A stretch of 64,000 nt of DNA from contig NZ_JRKO01000035.1 in assembly GCF_000763885.1 (NCBI RefSeq), forward strand, positions 1 through 64,000. Reading direction: 5' to 3'. Both the position numbers and the translations under genes were made by a program. Source of the stretch: Paracoccus versutus. Its GTDB lineage: Bacteria; Pseudomonadota; Alphaproteobacteria; Rhodobacterales; Rhodobacteraceae. Under the pieces are notes generated by a model. That model did not search any database, was not told the DNA's origin, and was given only the letters and a program-made list of their open reading frames with translations. This document shows positions 26,386 through 36,680 of this stretch, piece by piece (within the stretch, counting starts at the first letter, position 1; each line of letters opens with the position of its first letter).

Positions 26386-28026
26386 ATGACGGGCAATCCG
26401 CCGCTTGGACCCTCGGCGCATGTCGACCGCTTCGCGCGCGACAACCTGCCGCCGCCCGAGCTTTGGCCGCAGCTGCTGCTGGAGGGCTTCGACTATCCCG
26501 AATACCTGAACGCCGCGGTCGAGCTGACCGACCGCATGGTCGAGCGGGGCTTCGGCGACCATATCGCGCTGATCGGCAACGGCCGCATCCGCAGCTACAA
26601 GGAGCTGACCGACTGGACCAACCGCATCGCCCATGCGCTGGTCGAAAGCTACGGCGTGCGGCCCGGCAACCGGGTGCTGATCCGCTCGGCCAACAACCCG
26701 GCGATGGTGGCCTGCTGGCTGGCCGCGACCAAGGCGGGCGCGGTGGTGGTCAACACCATGCCGATGCTGCGCGCGGGCGAGCTGGCCAAGATCATCGACA
26801 AGGCGCAGGTCAGCCACGCGCTTTGCGACACGCGGCTGATGGACGAGCTGGCGCTGGCCGCCAGGGACAGTCGGCACCTGACGACCGTGGTCGGCTTCGA
26901 CGGCACCGCGAACCACGATGCCGACCTGGACCGGGCCGCCCTGTCCCAGCCGGTGCGGTTCCAGGCGGTGCGCACGGGACGCGACGACGTGGCGCTGCTG
27001 GGGTTCACCTCGGGGACCACGGGCGAGCCCAAGGCGACCATGCATTTCCACCGCGACATCCTGATCATCGCCGACGGCTATGCCCGCGAGGTGCTGGAGG
27101 TGCGGCCCGAGGATGTCTTCGTCGGCTCGCCGCCCCTGGCCTTTACCTTCGGGCTGGGCGGGCTGGCGGTGTTTCCGCTGCGCTTCGGCGCCTCGGCGGC
27201 GCTGCTGGAGAACGCCTCGCCGCCGAACATGGTCGAGATCATCCAGAAATACCGCGCCACCATCTGCTTTACCGCGCCGACCGCCTATCGGGTGATGATG
27301 CGGGCGATGGACGAGGGCGCGGACCTGTCCAGCCTGCGCGCCGCCGTCTCGGCCGGCGAGACGCTGCCCGCGCCGGTCTATGAGGAATGGATGGCCAAGA
27401 CCGGCAAGCCGATGCTGGACGGCATCGGCTCGACCGAGATGCTGCACATCTTCCTGACCAACCGTTTCGGTGACAGCCGCCCGGCCTGCACCGGCCGCCC
27501 GGTCGCGGGCTACGAGGCCAGGATCATCGGCCCGGACGGGCGCGAACTGCCGCCGGGCGAGACCGGGCGGCTGGCGGTGCGCGGGCCGGTCGGTTGCCGC
27601 TATCTGGCCGACCCCGACAAGCAGCGCGCCTATGTGCAGGACGGCTGGAACCTGACCGGCGACAGTTTCTGGAAGGACGAGCAGGGCTATTTCCACTTTG
27701 CCGCCCGCACCGACGGCATCATCGTCTCGGCCGGCTACAACATCGCCGGCCCCGAGGTCGAGGCGGCGCTGCTTGCCCATCCCGACGTGCTGGAATGCGC
27801 CGTGGTCGGCGCCCCGGACGAGGCGCGCGGCCAGATCGTCGAGGCGCATGTCGTCCTGCGTCCCGGCGCCGCTGCCGACGAGGCGATGGCCAAGGGCTTG
27901 CAGGACCACGTCAAATCCGTCATCGCGCCCTTCAAATACCCGCGCCGCGTGGTTTTCGCCCAAGCGCTGCCCAAGACCGAAAGCGGCAAGATCCAGCGTT
28001 TCCGCCTGCTCGAGGGGCGGGCGTGA
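26386..28026 (+). CDS. 2-aminobenzoate (anthranilate)-CoA ligase, benzoate-CoA ligase family
   Basis: A 546-residue adenylate-forming enzyme that activates the aromatic acid with ATP and CoA. The N-terminus DRFARDNLPPPELWP is typical of benzoate/2-aminobenzoate ligases. The P-loop is LGFTSGTTGEPKATMHF, A5 includes DGIGSTEMLHIF, and the C-terminal catalytic lysine is K535 (KTESGKIQRFR). AGGGAGAT precedes the ATG. Benzoate or another substituted benzoate cannot be excluded, but pairing with the two-flavin fusion favours anthranilate. Confidence 0.85.
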   Translation: MTGNPPLGPSAHVDRFARDNLPPPELWPQLLLEGFDYPEYLNAAVELTDRMVERGFGDHIALIGNGRIRSYKELTDWTNRIAHALVESYGVRPGNRVLIRSANNPAMVACWLAATKAGAVVVNTMPMLRAGELAKIIDKAQVSHALCDTRLMDELALAARDSRHLTTVVGFDGTANHDADLDRAALSQPVRFQAVRTGRDDVALLGFTSGTTGEPKATMHFHRDILIIADGYAREVLEVRPEDVFVGSPPLAFTFGLGGLAVFPLRFGASAALLENASPPNMVEIIQKYRATICFTAPTAYRVMMRAMDEGADLSSLRAAVSAGETLPAPVYEEWMAKTGKPMLDGIGSTEMLHIFLTNRFGDSRPACTGRPVAGYEARIIGPDGRELPPGETGRLAVRGPVGCRYLADPDKQRAYVQDGWNLTGDSFWKDEQGYFHFAARTDGIIVSAGYNIAGPEVEAALLAHPDVLECAVVGAPDEARGQIVEAHVVLRPGAAADEAMAKGLQDHVKSVIAPFKYPRRVVFAQALPKTESGKIQRFRLLEGRA

Positions 28027-28125
28027 CCCTTGGGGTTGCGGGCTGATGCGCGAAAGCCGTTGCAGCCCGCGACCGCATCATAAAAACATGCGACGACCAA
28101 TCGCGCATCACACAGGGAGTATGTC

Positions 28126-29271
28126 ATGGAACTGAAAAGGCTGCTGATCTGCGGCACCGCCGCCTTGGCCCTGGCCGGGGCCGCCCAGGCCGAACCCGTC
28201 AAGGTCGGCATGATCACCACGCTGTCGGGCGGCGGGGCCGGGCTGGGCGTCGACACGCGCGACGGCTTCCTGCTGGCGCTGAAGAACGCCGGTGAGGCGG
28301 GCCAGGCGGTCGAGCTGGTGATCGAGGACGACCAGCAGAAACCCGATGTCGCGGTGCAGATCGCCGACAAGATGATCCAGTCCGACCAGGTCGACGTGCT
28401 GACCGGCATCGTCTGGTCGAACCTCGCCATGGCCGTGGTGCCGGCGGCGGTGGCGCAGGACAAGTTCTACCTGTCCACCAATGCCGCGCCCTCGCAGCTG
28501 GCCGGGGCGGGCTGCCATCCGAAATATTTCTCGGTCTCCTACCAGAACGACAACCTGCACGAGGCGGCGGGCGCCCATGCCACGGATGCCGGCATCGGCA
28601 AGGTCTTCATCATGGCGCCGAACTATCCCGCCGGGCAGGATTCGCTGGCGGGCTTCAAGCGCTATTTCAAGGGCGAGGTGGTCAGCGAGGTCTATACCCA
28701 GGTCGGCCAGACCGATTACGCCGGCGAGATCGCCCAGATCCGCGCCAGCGACGCGGATGCGGTGTTCTTCTTCCTGCCGGGCGGCATGGGCATCGCTTTC
28801 ATGAAGCAATATGCCGAATCCGGCGTCGGCAAGCCGGTGATCGGCCCGGCCTTCAGCTTCAGCCAGGACATCCTGCCTGCGGTGGGCGATGCCGCGCTGG
28901 GGGTCAAGAACACCGCGCAATGGTCCAAGGACCTGGACAACGAGGCGAATGCGGCCTTCGTCGAAACCTTCCAGGCCGAATACGGCCGGCTGCCCTCGCT
29001 TTACGCGGCGCAGGCCTATGACACGGCGAACCTGCTTCTCTCGGCCATCGCCAAGGCCGACGTGGGCGATGCCGACGCCTTCGGCGCGGCGCTGGCCGAG
29101 GCGGATTTCCCCAGCGTGCGCGGCAAGTTCCGCTTTGGCCCGAACCAGCACCCGATCCAGGACTATTACGTGCGCGAGGTGGTCAGGGAAGGCGACGTGC
29201 TGACCAACAAGATCATCGGCCCGGCCATGACCGACCATGGCGACGCCTATGCCGAGCAGTGCAAGATGTAA
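28126..29271 (+). CDS. Branched-chain-type ABC transporter binding protein
   Basis: A 381-residue periplasmic binding protein of the LivK type. The signal peptide spans about 1-22 (cleavage near AAQA), followed by VKVGMITTLSGGGAGLGVDTRDGF, DVLTGIVWSNLAMAVV and YLSTNAAPSQLAGAGCHPKYF. Relatives of this text bind aromatic acids as often as amino acids. It begins the five-gene transporter that follows the ligase (99-base gap) and is followed by a stem-loop. It probably captures anthranilate or a precursor (inference). Confidence 0.87.
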   Translation: MELKRLLICGTAALALAGAAQAEPVKVGMITTLSGGGAGLGVDTRDGFLLALKNAGEAGQAVELVIEDDQQKPDVAVQIADKMIQSDQVDVLTGIVWSNLAMAVVPAAVAQDKFYLSTNAAPSQLAGAGCHPKYFSVSYQNDNLHEAAGAHATDAGIGKVFIMAPNYPAGQDSLAGFKRYFKGEVVSEVYTQVGQTDYAGEIAQIRASDADAVFFFLPGGMGIAFMKQYAESGVGKPVIGPAFSFSQDILPAVGDAALGVKNTAQWSKDLDNEANAAFVETFQAEYGRLPSLYAAQAYDTANLLLSAIAKADVGDADAFGAALAEADFPSVRGKFRFGPNQHPIQDYYVREVVREGDVLTNKIIGPAMTDHGDAYAEQCKM

Positions 29272-29279
29272 GCCCTGCC

Positions 29280-29304
29280 GGGCCGGGTCGATGAGGCCCG
29301 GCCC
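29280..29304 (+). promoter_or_regulatory. Stem-loop between the binding-protein and permease genes
   Basis: GGGCCGGG (29280-29287) pairs with CCCGGCCC (29297-29304) around a 9-base loop. There is no T-run. As at 8828-8851, it lies exactly between a binding-protein gene and its permeases and may raise the relative amount of the binding protein. Confidence 0.5.
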
Positions 29305-29331
29305 CCTGGCAATTCGGGAGAGAAAGCGGTG

Positions 29332-30243
29332 ATGCTTCTGGCCGAGCAGGCGCTGAACGGCCTGCAATACGGGATGATGCTGTTTCTGATGGCGGCCGGG
29401 CTGACCCTGGTCTTTGGCGTCATGGGGCTGATCAACCTTGCGCATGGCTCGCTCTACATGACCGGGGCCTTTGCCTGCGCGGCGGTGGCGGCGGCCACCG
29501 GCTCGTTCTGGCTGGGGCTGGCGGCCAGCCTGGTGGCCGCCGCCGCGGCGGGCGCGCTGGTCGAGATGGCGGTGATCCGGCGGCTATACGCCCGCGACCA
29601 CCTGGATCAGGTGCTGGCGACCTTTGCGCTGATCCTGGTGTTTTCCGAGGGCACGCGCTGGCTCTTCGGCTCGTTCCCGCTTTACCTCAAGCTGCCGGCC
29701 TCGCTTTCGGGGGCGGTGGTGCTGCCGGGCGGGCTGCACTATCCGCTGTTCCGGCTGGTCATCATCGGCTTCGGCGCGGCGGTGGCCCTGGGGCTTTGGT
29801 GGCTCATCACCCGCACGCGGCTGGGCATCCGCATCCGCGCCGGCGAGGCGGATCGCGAGATGATCGGCGCGCTGGGGGTGGACATCGCCCGGCTCTACAC
29901 CATCGTCTTTGCGCTTGGCGCGGCGCTGGCGGGGTTCGCCGGGGCGCTGGTCGGCACCATCCAGTCGGTGCAGGTCGGCATGGGCGAGCCGGTGCTGATC
30001 CTGGCCTTCGTCGTGGTGGTGATCGGCGGCATCGGCTCGATCAAGGGCGCCTTCGTCGGCGCGCTGCTGGTCGGCATGACCGACACGCTGGGCAAGGCGC
30101 TGCTGCCGGGGCTGCTGTCGCGGATATGGGACGCCTCCAGCGCCAATACCGTGGGCGCCTCGCTGGCCTCGGTGCTGATCTATGTGCTGATGGCCGTGGT
30201 GCTGATCCTGCGGCCGCAGGGACTTTTCGGGGCGAGGGGCTGA
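29332..30243 (+). CDS. livH: Branched-chain-type ABC transporter permease (LivH family)
   Basis: About 303 residues, 8 hydrophobic spans, with the LivH hallmarks AEQALNGLQYGMMLFLMAAGLTLVFG, MGLINLAHGSLYM and GIRIRAGEADREMIGALGV (the cytoplasmic EAA-like loop). GGGAGAG precedes the start; ATG at 29332 is taken, with a GTG one codon earlier as alternative. It forms the channel with LivM. Confidence 0.9.
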   Translation: MLLAEQALNGLQYGMMLFLMAAGLTLVFGVMGLINLAHGSLYMTGAFACAAVAAATGSFWLGLAASLVAAAAAGALVEMAVIRRLYARDHLDQVLATFALILVFSEGTRWLFGSFPLYLKLPASLSGAVVLPGGLHYPLFRLVIIGFGAAVALGLWWLITRTRLGIRIRAGEADREMIGALGVDIARLYTIVFALGAALAGFAGALVGTIQSVQVGMGEPVLILAFVVVVIGGIGSIKGAFVGALLVGMTDTLGKALLPGLLSRIWDASSANTVGASLASVLIYVLMAVVLILRPQGLFGARG

Positions 30244-30246
30244 ACG

Positions 30247-31239
30247 ATGCAGCAGACGTTGAACCGCGACACCGCCGTCAACCTGGCGATCTTTGCCCTG
30301 CTGGTCGCCACCGCCCTTGGCGCGCATCTGGCCGGCAACGGCTTTACCGTCACGCTGGCGACCAAGGCGGCGATCTTCGGCCTGGCCGGAGTGGGGCTGA
30401 ACCTGGCGCTCGGCTATGGCGGGCTGATCTCGTTCGGCCATGCCGCCTTCTTCGGCATCGGCGGCTATATCACCGGCATCCTGGCCAGCCATGCCAGCAC
30501 GGGCACGCCCGTCCTGAGCCTGCCCTTTACCGTCATGGGCAGCAACGAGATGCTGGGCATCTGGCCCATGGCCATGCTGGCCGCGGGGCTGGCGGCGCTG
30601 GTCATCGGCGCGCTCAGCCTGCGCACATCGGGCGTCTATTTCATCATGGTGACGCTGGCCTTCGCGCAGATGCTCTATTACTTCGCCATCAGCTGGCCGC
30701 GCTATGGCGGCGAGGACGGGCTGAGCTTCTATGTCCGCAACAGCTTCCCCGGCCTGAACACCTTTGCCCCGATCCAGTATTTCGCCATCTGCGCCACGCT
30801 GCTGGCGGTGGCGCTGGTCTTTACCGCGGTCGTCACCCAGTCGCGTTTCGGCCTGGCCTTGCAGGCGGCGCGGCAGAACAGCCAGCGCACCGTCGCCGTC
30901 GGCATCCGCCCCTATGCCATCCGGCTGACGGCTTTCGTGCTGTCGGGGATGATCGTCGGGCTGGCGGGGTCGCTTTACGCCGACCTCAACCGCTTCGTCA
31001 GCCCGGCCATGCTGTCCTGGCACATGTCGGGCGAGATCATGGTCTTCGTCATCCTGGGCGGCGTGGGGCGGCTTTGCGGCCCGGTCGCGGGCGCTGCGCT
31101 CTTCATCCTGCTCGAGCATGTGCTGGGCGGCATCAGCGATTACTGGCAGGCGCTGCTGGGCCTGTTGCTGCTGGCCATCGTGCTGTTCGCGCCGGGCGGG
31201 CTGATCGGCATCGTCACGAAAAGGGGCCGCCATGCCTGA
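30247..31239 (+). CDS. livM: Branched-chain-type ABC transporter permease (LivM family)
   Basis: A 330-residue membrane protein: GVGLNLALGYGGLISFGHAAFFGIGGYI near 50-80, LRTSGVYFIMVTLAFAQMLYYF, and AARQNSQRTVAVGIRPYAIRL, the LivM cytoplasmic loop. It starts 3 bases after livH and overlaps livG by 8 bases. It is the second permease subunit. Confidence 0.9.
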   Translation: MQQTLNRDTAVNLAIFALLVATALGAHLAGNGFTVTLATKAAIFGLAGVGLNLALGYGGLISFGHAAFFGIGGYITGILASHASTGTPVLSLPFTVMGSNEMLGIWPMAMLAAGLAALVIGALSLRTSGVYFIMVTLAFAQMLYYFAISWPRYGGEDGLSFYVRNSFPGLNTFAPIQYFAICATLLAVALVFTAVVTQSRFGLALQAARQNSQRTVAVGIRPYAIRLTAFVLSGMIVGLAGSLYADLNRFVSPAMLSWHMSGEIMVFVILGGVGRLCGPVAGAALFILLEHVLGGISDYWQALLGLLLLAIVLFAPGGLIGIVTKRGRHA

Positions 31240-31992
31240 ACCCAAGCTGAACGAACCCATCCTGGAGATCCGCGGCCTGCGCAAGTCCTTCGGCGCGCTG
31301 GCGGCGACCGACGATGTCAGCCTGGACCTGCGGCCGGGCGAGATCCACGCCCTGATCGGCCCGAACGGTGCCGGCAAGTCCACGCTGATCAAGCAGATCG
31401 TCGGCGAGATCCGGCCCGACGCCGGCACCATCCGCTTCGAGGGGCAGGTGATCGACGGGCTGGACGCGGCGGCGCGGGCGCGGCTGGGGCTGGCGCGCAG
31501 CTTCCAGGTGTCCTCGGTGATCCCGGACTTCACCGTGCTGCAGAACGTCATGCTGGCGGTGGCCGGGGCCAGCGGCGCGGTGTTCCGCTTTCACCTGCCG
31601 GCGCTGGCCGACCGCAAGCTGACCGAACCCGCGCTGTTCCATATCGAGCAGGCGGGCCTGGCCGGGCGGCACCTGGTCCCGGCCGCGACACTGTCGCATG
31701 GCGAGCGGCGCAAGCTGGAGATCGCCATGGCCCTGGCGCTGCGCCCGCGCGCCTTCCTGCTGGACGAGCCGATGGCCGGCATGGGGCTGGAGGGCGGGCG
31801 GCAGCTGACCGCCATCCTGGCGGAGCTGCGCAACGAGGCGCCGATCCTGCTGGTCGAACATGACATGGATGCGGTCTTTGCGCTGGCCGACCGCATCTCG
31901 GTCCTGGTCTATGGCCGCATCATCGCCACCGGCAGCGTCGCCGAGATCCGCGCCAACCCCGAGGTGCGGCGCTCCTACCTGGGAGAGGACGC

Positions 31993-31996
<4 letters not shown>
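31232..31996 (+). CDS. livG: Branched-chain-type ABC transporter ATPase (LivG family)
   Basis: A 254-residue ATPase with Walker A GPNGAGKST (about 48-56), a Q-loop near RSFQVSSVIPDFTVLQN, the degenerate signature LSHGERRKLE and Walker B FLLDEPMAGMG. The LSHGE signature and MAGM segment are typical of LivG. It works with LivF to energise LivHM. It overlaps livF by 4 bases. Confidence 0.92.
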
Positions 31997-32682
<686 letters not shown>

Positions 32683-33498
32683 ATGACGACGGCGATCTAT
32701 CGCGGCATGAACCGGCAGGAACTGGACAGGGCCTATAGCAATACCGGCAGGCTCGCGGATTTTCCGGGGCTGATGCGGGATTTCCGCGCCCGCAGCGCGG
32801 CTTTCCATGCCGCGCAGGATTGCCGGCGGGACCGGCGCTATGGCCCCGGCGCGCGCCAGACCTATGACTGGTTTGCCGGCGGCGGGGCGGATGCGCCGGC
32901 CTTTGTCTTCATCCACGGCGGCTATTGGCAAAGCTGCGTCAAGGAGGATTTCGCCTTCTGCGCCGCCGGCCCGCTGGCGCGCGGCCATGACGTGATCCTG
33001 GCCGAATACACGCTGGCGCCGCAGGCCAGCATGACGCAGATCGTGGCCGAGATCGGGCAGCTTCTGGACCATCTGGCGGCGCAAGGGGCCGGGCGGCTTT
33101 GCCTTGCCGGGCATTCCGCCGGCGGGCATCTGGCGGCCATGCATCGCGGCCATCCCGCGGTCGGCTCGGTGCTGGCGATCAGCGGGCTGTTCGACCTGGA
33201 GCCGATCGGCCTGGGCCAGCTGAACGACAAGCTGCAACTGACCGCGGCCGAGATCGCCGCCTGCAGCCCGCAGCGCAACATCGCCGCCGGCGCACCCATG
33301 CTGGTCGCTGTCGGCGCCGGGGAACTGCCGGAACTGATCCGGCAATCGGACGACTATGCCGCGGCCTGCCGGCAGGCGGGCGAGCGTGCGGTGCTGCTGC
33401 ATGTTCCGGGCTGCGACCATTTCCAGGTGCTGGACGACCTGGCGGACCCGGCCGGGGTGCAATTGACGGCGCTGGCGGCGCTGGACGGGCGGCGCTGA
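32683..33498 (+). CDS. Alpha/beta hydrolase, arylformamidase (kynurenine formamidase)-like
   Basis: A 271-residue hydrolase with the HGGYW oxyanion motif at 78-82, nucleophile S145 in GHSAGG (143-148), E214 as candidate acid (VGAGELPEL) and H246 (GCDHF). HGGYW is typical of the arylformamidases that hydrolyse N-formylkynurenine or N-formylanthranilate. As the last gene of the anthranilate transporter block, it may generate anthranilate from an N-formyl precursor taken up by the cell (inference). A general esterase role cannot be excluded. Confidence 0.75.
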   Translation: MTTAIYRGMNRQELDRAYSNTGRLADFPGLMRDFRARSAAFHAAQDCRRDRRYGPGARQTYDWFAGGGADAPAFVFIHGGYWQSCVKEDFAFCAAGPLARGHDVILAEYTLAPQASMTQIVAEIGQLLDHLAAQGAGRLCLAGHSAGGHLAAMHRGHPAVGSVLAISGLFDLEPIGLGQLNDKLQLTAAEIAACSPQRNIAAGAPMLVAVGAGELPELIRQSDDYAAACRQAGERAVLLHVPGCDHFQVLDDLADPAGVQLTALAALDGRR

Positions 33499-33519
33499 TC
33501 CGGCCGCGGGGCGCCGGTT

Positions 33520-33807
33520 TCAGCGGTTGCTGTCGATCCAGCGCGACAGCAGCTGGCGGTCGCGGAAGCATTCGTCGGGCACGGCGCGGCGCTTGAGCCG
33601 GGCGATGCGCTCGGCGAAGGCGACCTGCTTCGAGGTCGGCAGCCCCGTCGCCGGCCGCATCCGCGCCTGCGCCTCGATCCAGGCGCTGAGCGTGCGGCGG
33701 TCCTGCTGCACCTCCCACGGCAGGAGCGTCTGGTTCCTCAGCGCCAGCGAACGCGCATAGGCGATCTGGCGCGGCGTGGCCGGCAGGGCAAAGGTGGTGG
33801 CATCCAT
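33520..33807 (-). CDS. SOS-controlled 95-residue protein with a duplicated helical motif
   Basis: I do not recognise the family. The protein consists of two similar halves: residues about 13-47 (RQIAYARSLALRNQ, then DRRTLSAWIEAQ) and about 60-93 (KQVAFAERIARLKRR, then DRQLLSRWIDSN). Each has the pattern Q-x-A-[YF]-A-x-x-[LI]-A, a spacer, then D-R-x-x-L-S-x-W-I. It is basic and probably cytoplasmic, possibly nucleic-acid binding. AGGGAG precedes the ATG. Its promoter carries a perfect LexA box between -35 and -10, so it should be induced by DNA damage. Confidence 0.75.
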   Translation of the reverse strand: MDATTFALPATPRQIAYARSLALRNQTLLPWEVQQDRRTLSAWIEAQARMRPATGLPTSKQVAFAERIARLKRRAVPDECFRDRQLLSRWIDSNR

Positions 33808-33836
33808 GGCGGATCTCCCTTGCAGATCATGGTCCC

Positions 33837-33865
33837 AACATAGAACATATGGGGAACAAAATCAA
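33837..33865 (-). promoter_or_regulatory. SOS promoter with embedded LexA box
   Basis: On the minus strand TTGATT (-35, 33860-33865), a 17-base spacer and TATGTT (-10, 33837-33842). Within the spacer lies GTTCCCCATATGTTC (33843-33857), a perfect GTTC-N7-GTTC, the LexA site of alphaproteobacteria. Transcription would begin near 33830, about 23 bases before the ATG. The geometry predicts tight LexA repression. Confidence 0.75.
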
Positions 33866-33889
33866 TCCGGGCACCCGAGGCCGCCATCT

Positions 33890-36601
33890 TTACAGGGAAA
33901 ATCTGCGCGTCAGGGTCTTTTCGATCTCCAGGATGGCCATGAGCGTCACGCCGACCAGCACGATCACCAGCCCGTCGACAAAGGCGACCGGGGCGCTGTC
34001 GAACAGCTCGTGCATGAAGGGCGCATAGGTGAACAGGACCTGCGCCCCGACCACCACCGCGACCGCCCCCAGCACGGCGGGCGTGCCCATGGCGCCGATC
34101 AGGCTGAACGAGCTGCGGTGCAGGTAGCGCACGTTGAACAGGTAGAAGATCTCCATCACCACCAGCGTGTTGACCACCATGGTGCGGGCGCCCTCGACGT
34201 CATAGCCGCGGTTCAGGGCAAAGGCGAATATGCCGAAGGCCCCCAGCATGAACAGCACCGAGACGAAGCCGATGCGCCAGACCAGGAAGCGCGACAGGAT
34301 CGGCGCGTCGCGCGGGCGCGGCGGGCGGCCCATCACGTCGGGTTCCGACGGCTCAAAGGCCAGCACCAGTCCCAGGGTGACGGTCAGGATCATGTTGATC
34401 CACAGGATCTGCACCGGCGTCATCGGCAGGGTGACGCCCAGGAAGATCGCCAGGATGACGCACAGCACCTCGCCGCCGTTGGTCGGCAGCGTCCAGCCGA
34501 TCACCTTGCGGATATTGTCGTAGACGGTGCGCCCCTCATGCACGGCGGCGACGATCGAGGCGAAATTGTCGTCGAGCAGCACCATCTGCGCCGCCTCCTT
34601 GGCGGCCTCGGTGCCCTTGCGGCCCATGGCGACGCCGACATCGGCCTGCTTGACGGCGGGCGCGTCGTTCACCCCGTCGCCGGTCATGGCGACGATATGG
34701 CCGTTCGCTTGCAAGGCATTGACGATGCGCAGCTTGTGTTCGGGCGTGGCGCGGGCAAAGACGCTGACTTCCTCGACCACCCGGCGCAGCCTTTCGTCGG
34801 GCATGCCGTCCAGCGCCGCGCCCTCCAGCACCTTGGGGTCGTCGGCGATGGCCAGCTGGCGGGCGATGGCGGCCGCCGTGCCCTTGTGGTCGCCGGTGAT
34901 CATCTTGATGGCGATCCCGGCCGAGCGGCATTCGGCCACCGCGGCGATGGCCTCGTCGCGGGGCGGGTCGATGAAGCCGGCAAGGCCCAGGAAGGTCAGC
35001 CCGCTTTCGACCATGGCGAAATCCAGCCGCTCGACCTCGGGGCCGGTGGCAAGGGTGGCAAAGCCCAGCACCCGCTCGCCGCCCTCGGCGCAGGCGTCGA
35101 TGCATTCCTGCCAATAGCCGGCATCGAGCGGCAGGGCCGCGTCGCCCGCCGCCTGCGCCCCGCACATGGCCAGCACCCGCTCGGGCGCGCCCTTGACGAA
35201 GATGCGCCGCCCGCCTTGGGGGCCGGCCTGCGGGTCGTCGTGCAGCGTGGCCATGAAGCGGTGCTGCGCGTCGAAGGGGATCTCGTCCAGCCGGTTCCAG
35301 GCGGCGCGTTCGGTTTCCGGGTGCAGGCCGGCCTTGGCGGCGGTGGCGACCAGCGCGCCTTCCATCGGATCGCCCAGCACGGCCCACTGCCCCTCGCGCT
35401 CGACCAGCAGGGCGTCGTTGCACAAAAGCCCGGCGCGGATCAGCGTGTCGCGCTGGGGATCGGGCAGGGGCTCGGCGCCGTCCGCGTCCGAGAACCGCCC
35501 CTCGGGGGCGTAGCCGGTGCCCGAGACCGCGGTCAGGCTGGCGGCAGTCACCAGATGGCGCACGGTCATCTCGTTGCGGGTCAGCGTGCCGGTCTTGTCC
35601 GAGCAGATCACCGAGGTCGCGCCCAGCGTCTCGACCGCGGGCAGGCGGCGCACCACGGCATTGCGCGCGGCCATGCGGCGCACGCCGATGGCCAGGGTGA
35701 TGGTGATGACGGCGGGCAGCCCCTCGGGCACCACGCCGACCGCCAGCGCCACCACCACCATCAGCGCATCCAGCGCGTCATAGCCCCGGAACAGCGTGGC
35801 AAAGGCGAACAGCAGCGCCGCGGTGGCGATGGCGAACCAGGTGAAGCGGGTGCCGAAGGCGTTGATCTGGCGCAGAAGCGGCGTGGTCAGGCTTTGCACC
35901 GCGCCGATCATGTCGGAAATGCGGCCGATTTCGGTCCGCGGGCCGGTCGCGACGGCCACGCCGATGCCCTGTCCGGTGGTGATCAGCGTGCCGGAATGCA
36001 GGATCGGCGCGCGGTCCCCAAGCGCGGCATCGGGCGCGACCGGGCCTTCGGTCTTTTCCGCCGGCACCGATTCGCCGGTCAGGATCGCCTCGTCGGCGCT
36101 GAGCCCGCGCGCCCGCAGCAGGCGCAGGTCGGCGGGCACCTTGTCGCCGGCCTCGACCACCACGATGTCGCCGGGCACGATCTGGCGGGTGTCGAGCGTG
36201 TGCCGCTCGCCCTCGCGCAGCACCACGGCATGGGGGGCGATCATGTCGCGGATCGCGTCCAGCGCGCGCTCGGCCTTGCCTTCCTGGATGAAGCCGACGA
36301 TGGCGTTGACCAGCACCACGACCACGATCACCGCGCCGTCGATGACATGTCCCAGCGCAATCGCCGCCACCGCCGCGGATAGCAGGAAATAGATCAGCGC
36401 ATTGTTGAACTGCGCCAGGAAGCGCAGCACCGGATGGATGCGGGCGGCGGGCGGCAGCTCGTTCGGGCCGAAGCGGTCCAGCCGCCGCGCGGCCTCGTCA
36501 TGGGCAAGCCCGTCCAGGCTGGTCGCCAGCGCGGCGCAGACCTCCTCGCCGCTCTGGGCGTGCCATGCGACCGGGTCCGGCACGATCTCGGCTGGCTTCA
36601 T
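33890..36601 (-). CDS. Cation-transporting P-type ATPase (P2 type)
   Basis: A 903-residue inner-membrane pump. The N-terminal cation ATPase domain is at 10-75, the actuator loop has LTGES (174-178), M4 has VPEGLPA (291-297), the phosphorylated aspartate is D335 in DKTGTLT (335-341), the N-domain has KGAPERVL, the hinge is TGDGVNDAPA, and six C-terminal spans follow. The PEGLP motif groups it with Ca2+/Mn2+ and Na+-type P2 pumps rather than heavy-metal pumps; the ion is not certain. It lies between the PHA synthase and the SOS gene with no clear operon partner. Confidence 0.9.
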   Translation of the reverse strand: MKPAEIVPDPVAWHAQSGEEVCAALATSLDGLAHDEAARRLDRFGPNELPPAARIHPVLRFLAQFNNALIYFLLSAAVAAIALGHVIDGAVIVVVVLVNAIVGFIQEGKAERALDAIRDMIAPHAVVLREGERHTLDTRQIVPGDIVVVEAGDKVPADLRLLRARGLSADEAILTGESVPAEKTEGPVAPDAALGDRAPILHSGTLITTGQGIGVAVATGPRTEIGRISDMIGAVQSLTTPLLRQINAFGTRFTWFAIATAALLFAFATLFRGYDALDALMVVVALAVGVVPEGLPAVITITLAIGVRRMAARNAVVRRLPAVETLGATSVICSDKTGTLTRNEMTVRHLVTAASLTAVSGTGYAPEGRFSDADGAEPLPDPQRDTLIRAGLLCNDALLVEREGQWAVLGDPMEGALVATAAKAGLHPETERAAWNRLDEIPFDAQHRFMATLHDDPQAGPQGGRRIFVKGAPERVLAMCGAQAAGDAALPLDAGYWQECIDACAEGGERVLGFATLATGPEVERLDFAMVESGLTFLGLAGFIDPPRDEAIAAVAECRSAGIAIKMITGDHKGTAAAIARQLAIADDPKVLEGAALDGMPDERLRRVVEEVSVFARATPEHKLRIVNALQANGHIVAMTGDGVNDAPAVKQADVGVAMGRKGTEAAKEAAQMVLLDDNFASIVAAVHEGRTVYDNIRKVIGWTLPTNGGEVLCVILAIFLGVTLPMTPVQILWINMILTVTLGLVLAFEPSEPDVMGRPPRPRDAPILSRFLVWRIGFVSVLFMLGAFGIFAFALNRGYDVEGARTMVVNTLVVMEIFYLFNVRYLHRSSFSLIGAMGTPAVLGAVAVVVGAQVLFTYAPFMHELFDSAPVAFVDGLVIVLVGVTLMAILEIEKTLTRRFSL

Positions 36602-36680
36602 CGGGCTCTCCTTCGGCAGTCACCTGTCCCTGACCTGTTTGGCGGCATTCGCCGGCCAGCGCAATGCGGGGGGCCGGGCC

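Noticed and set aside
33776..36382. An 868-codon plus-strand frame opposite the P-type ATPase
   Set aside because: Shadow composition; the minus-strand gene carries all P-type ATPase motifs.
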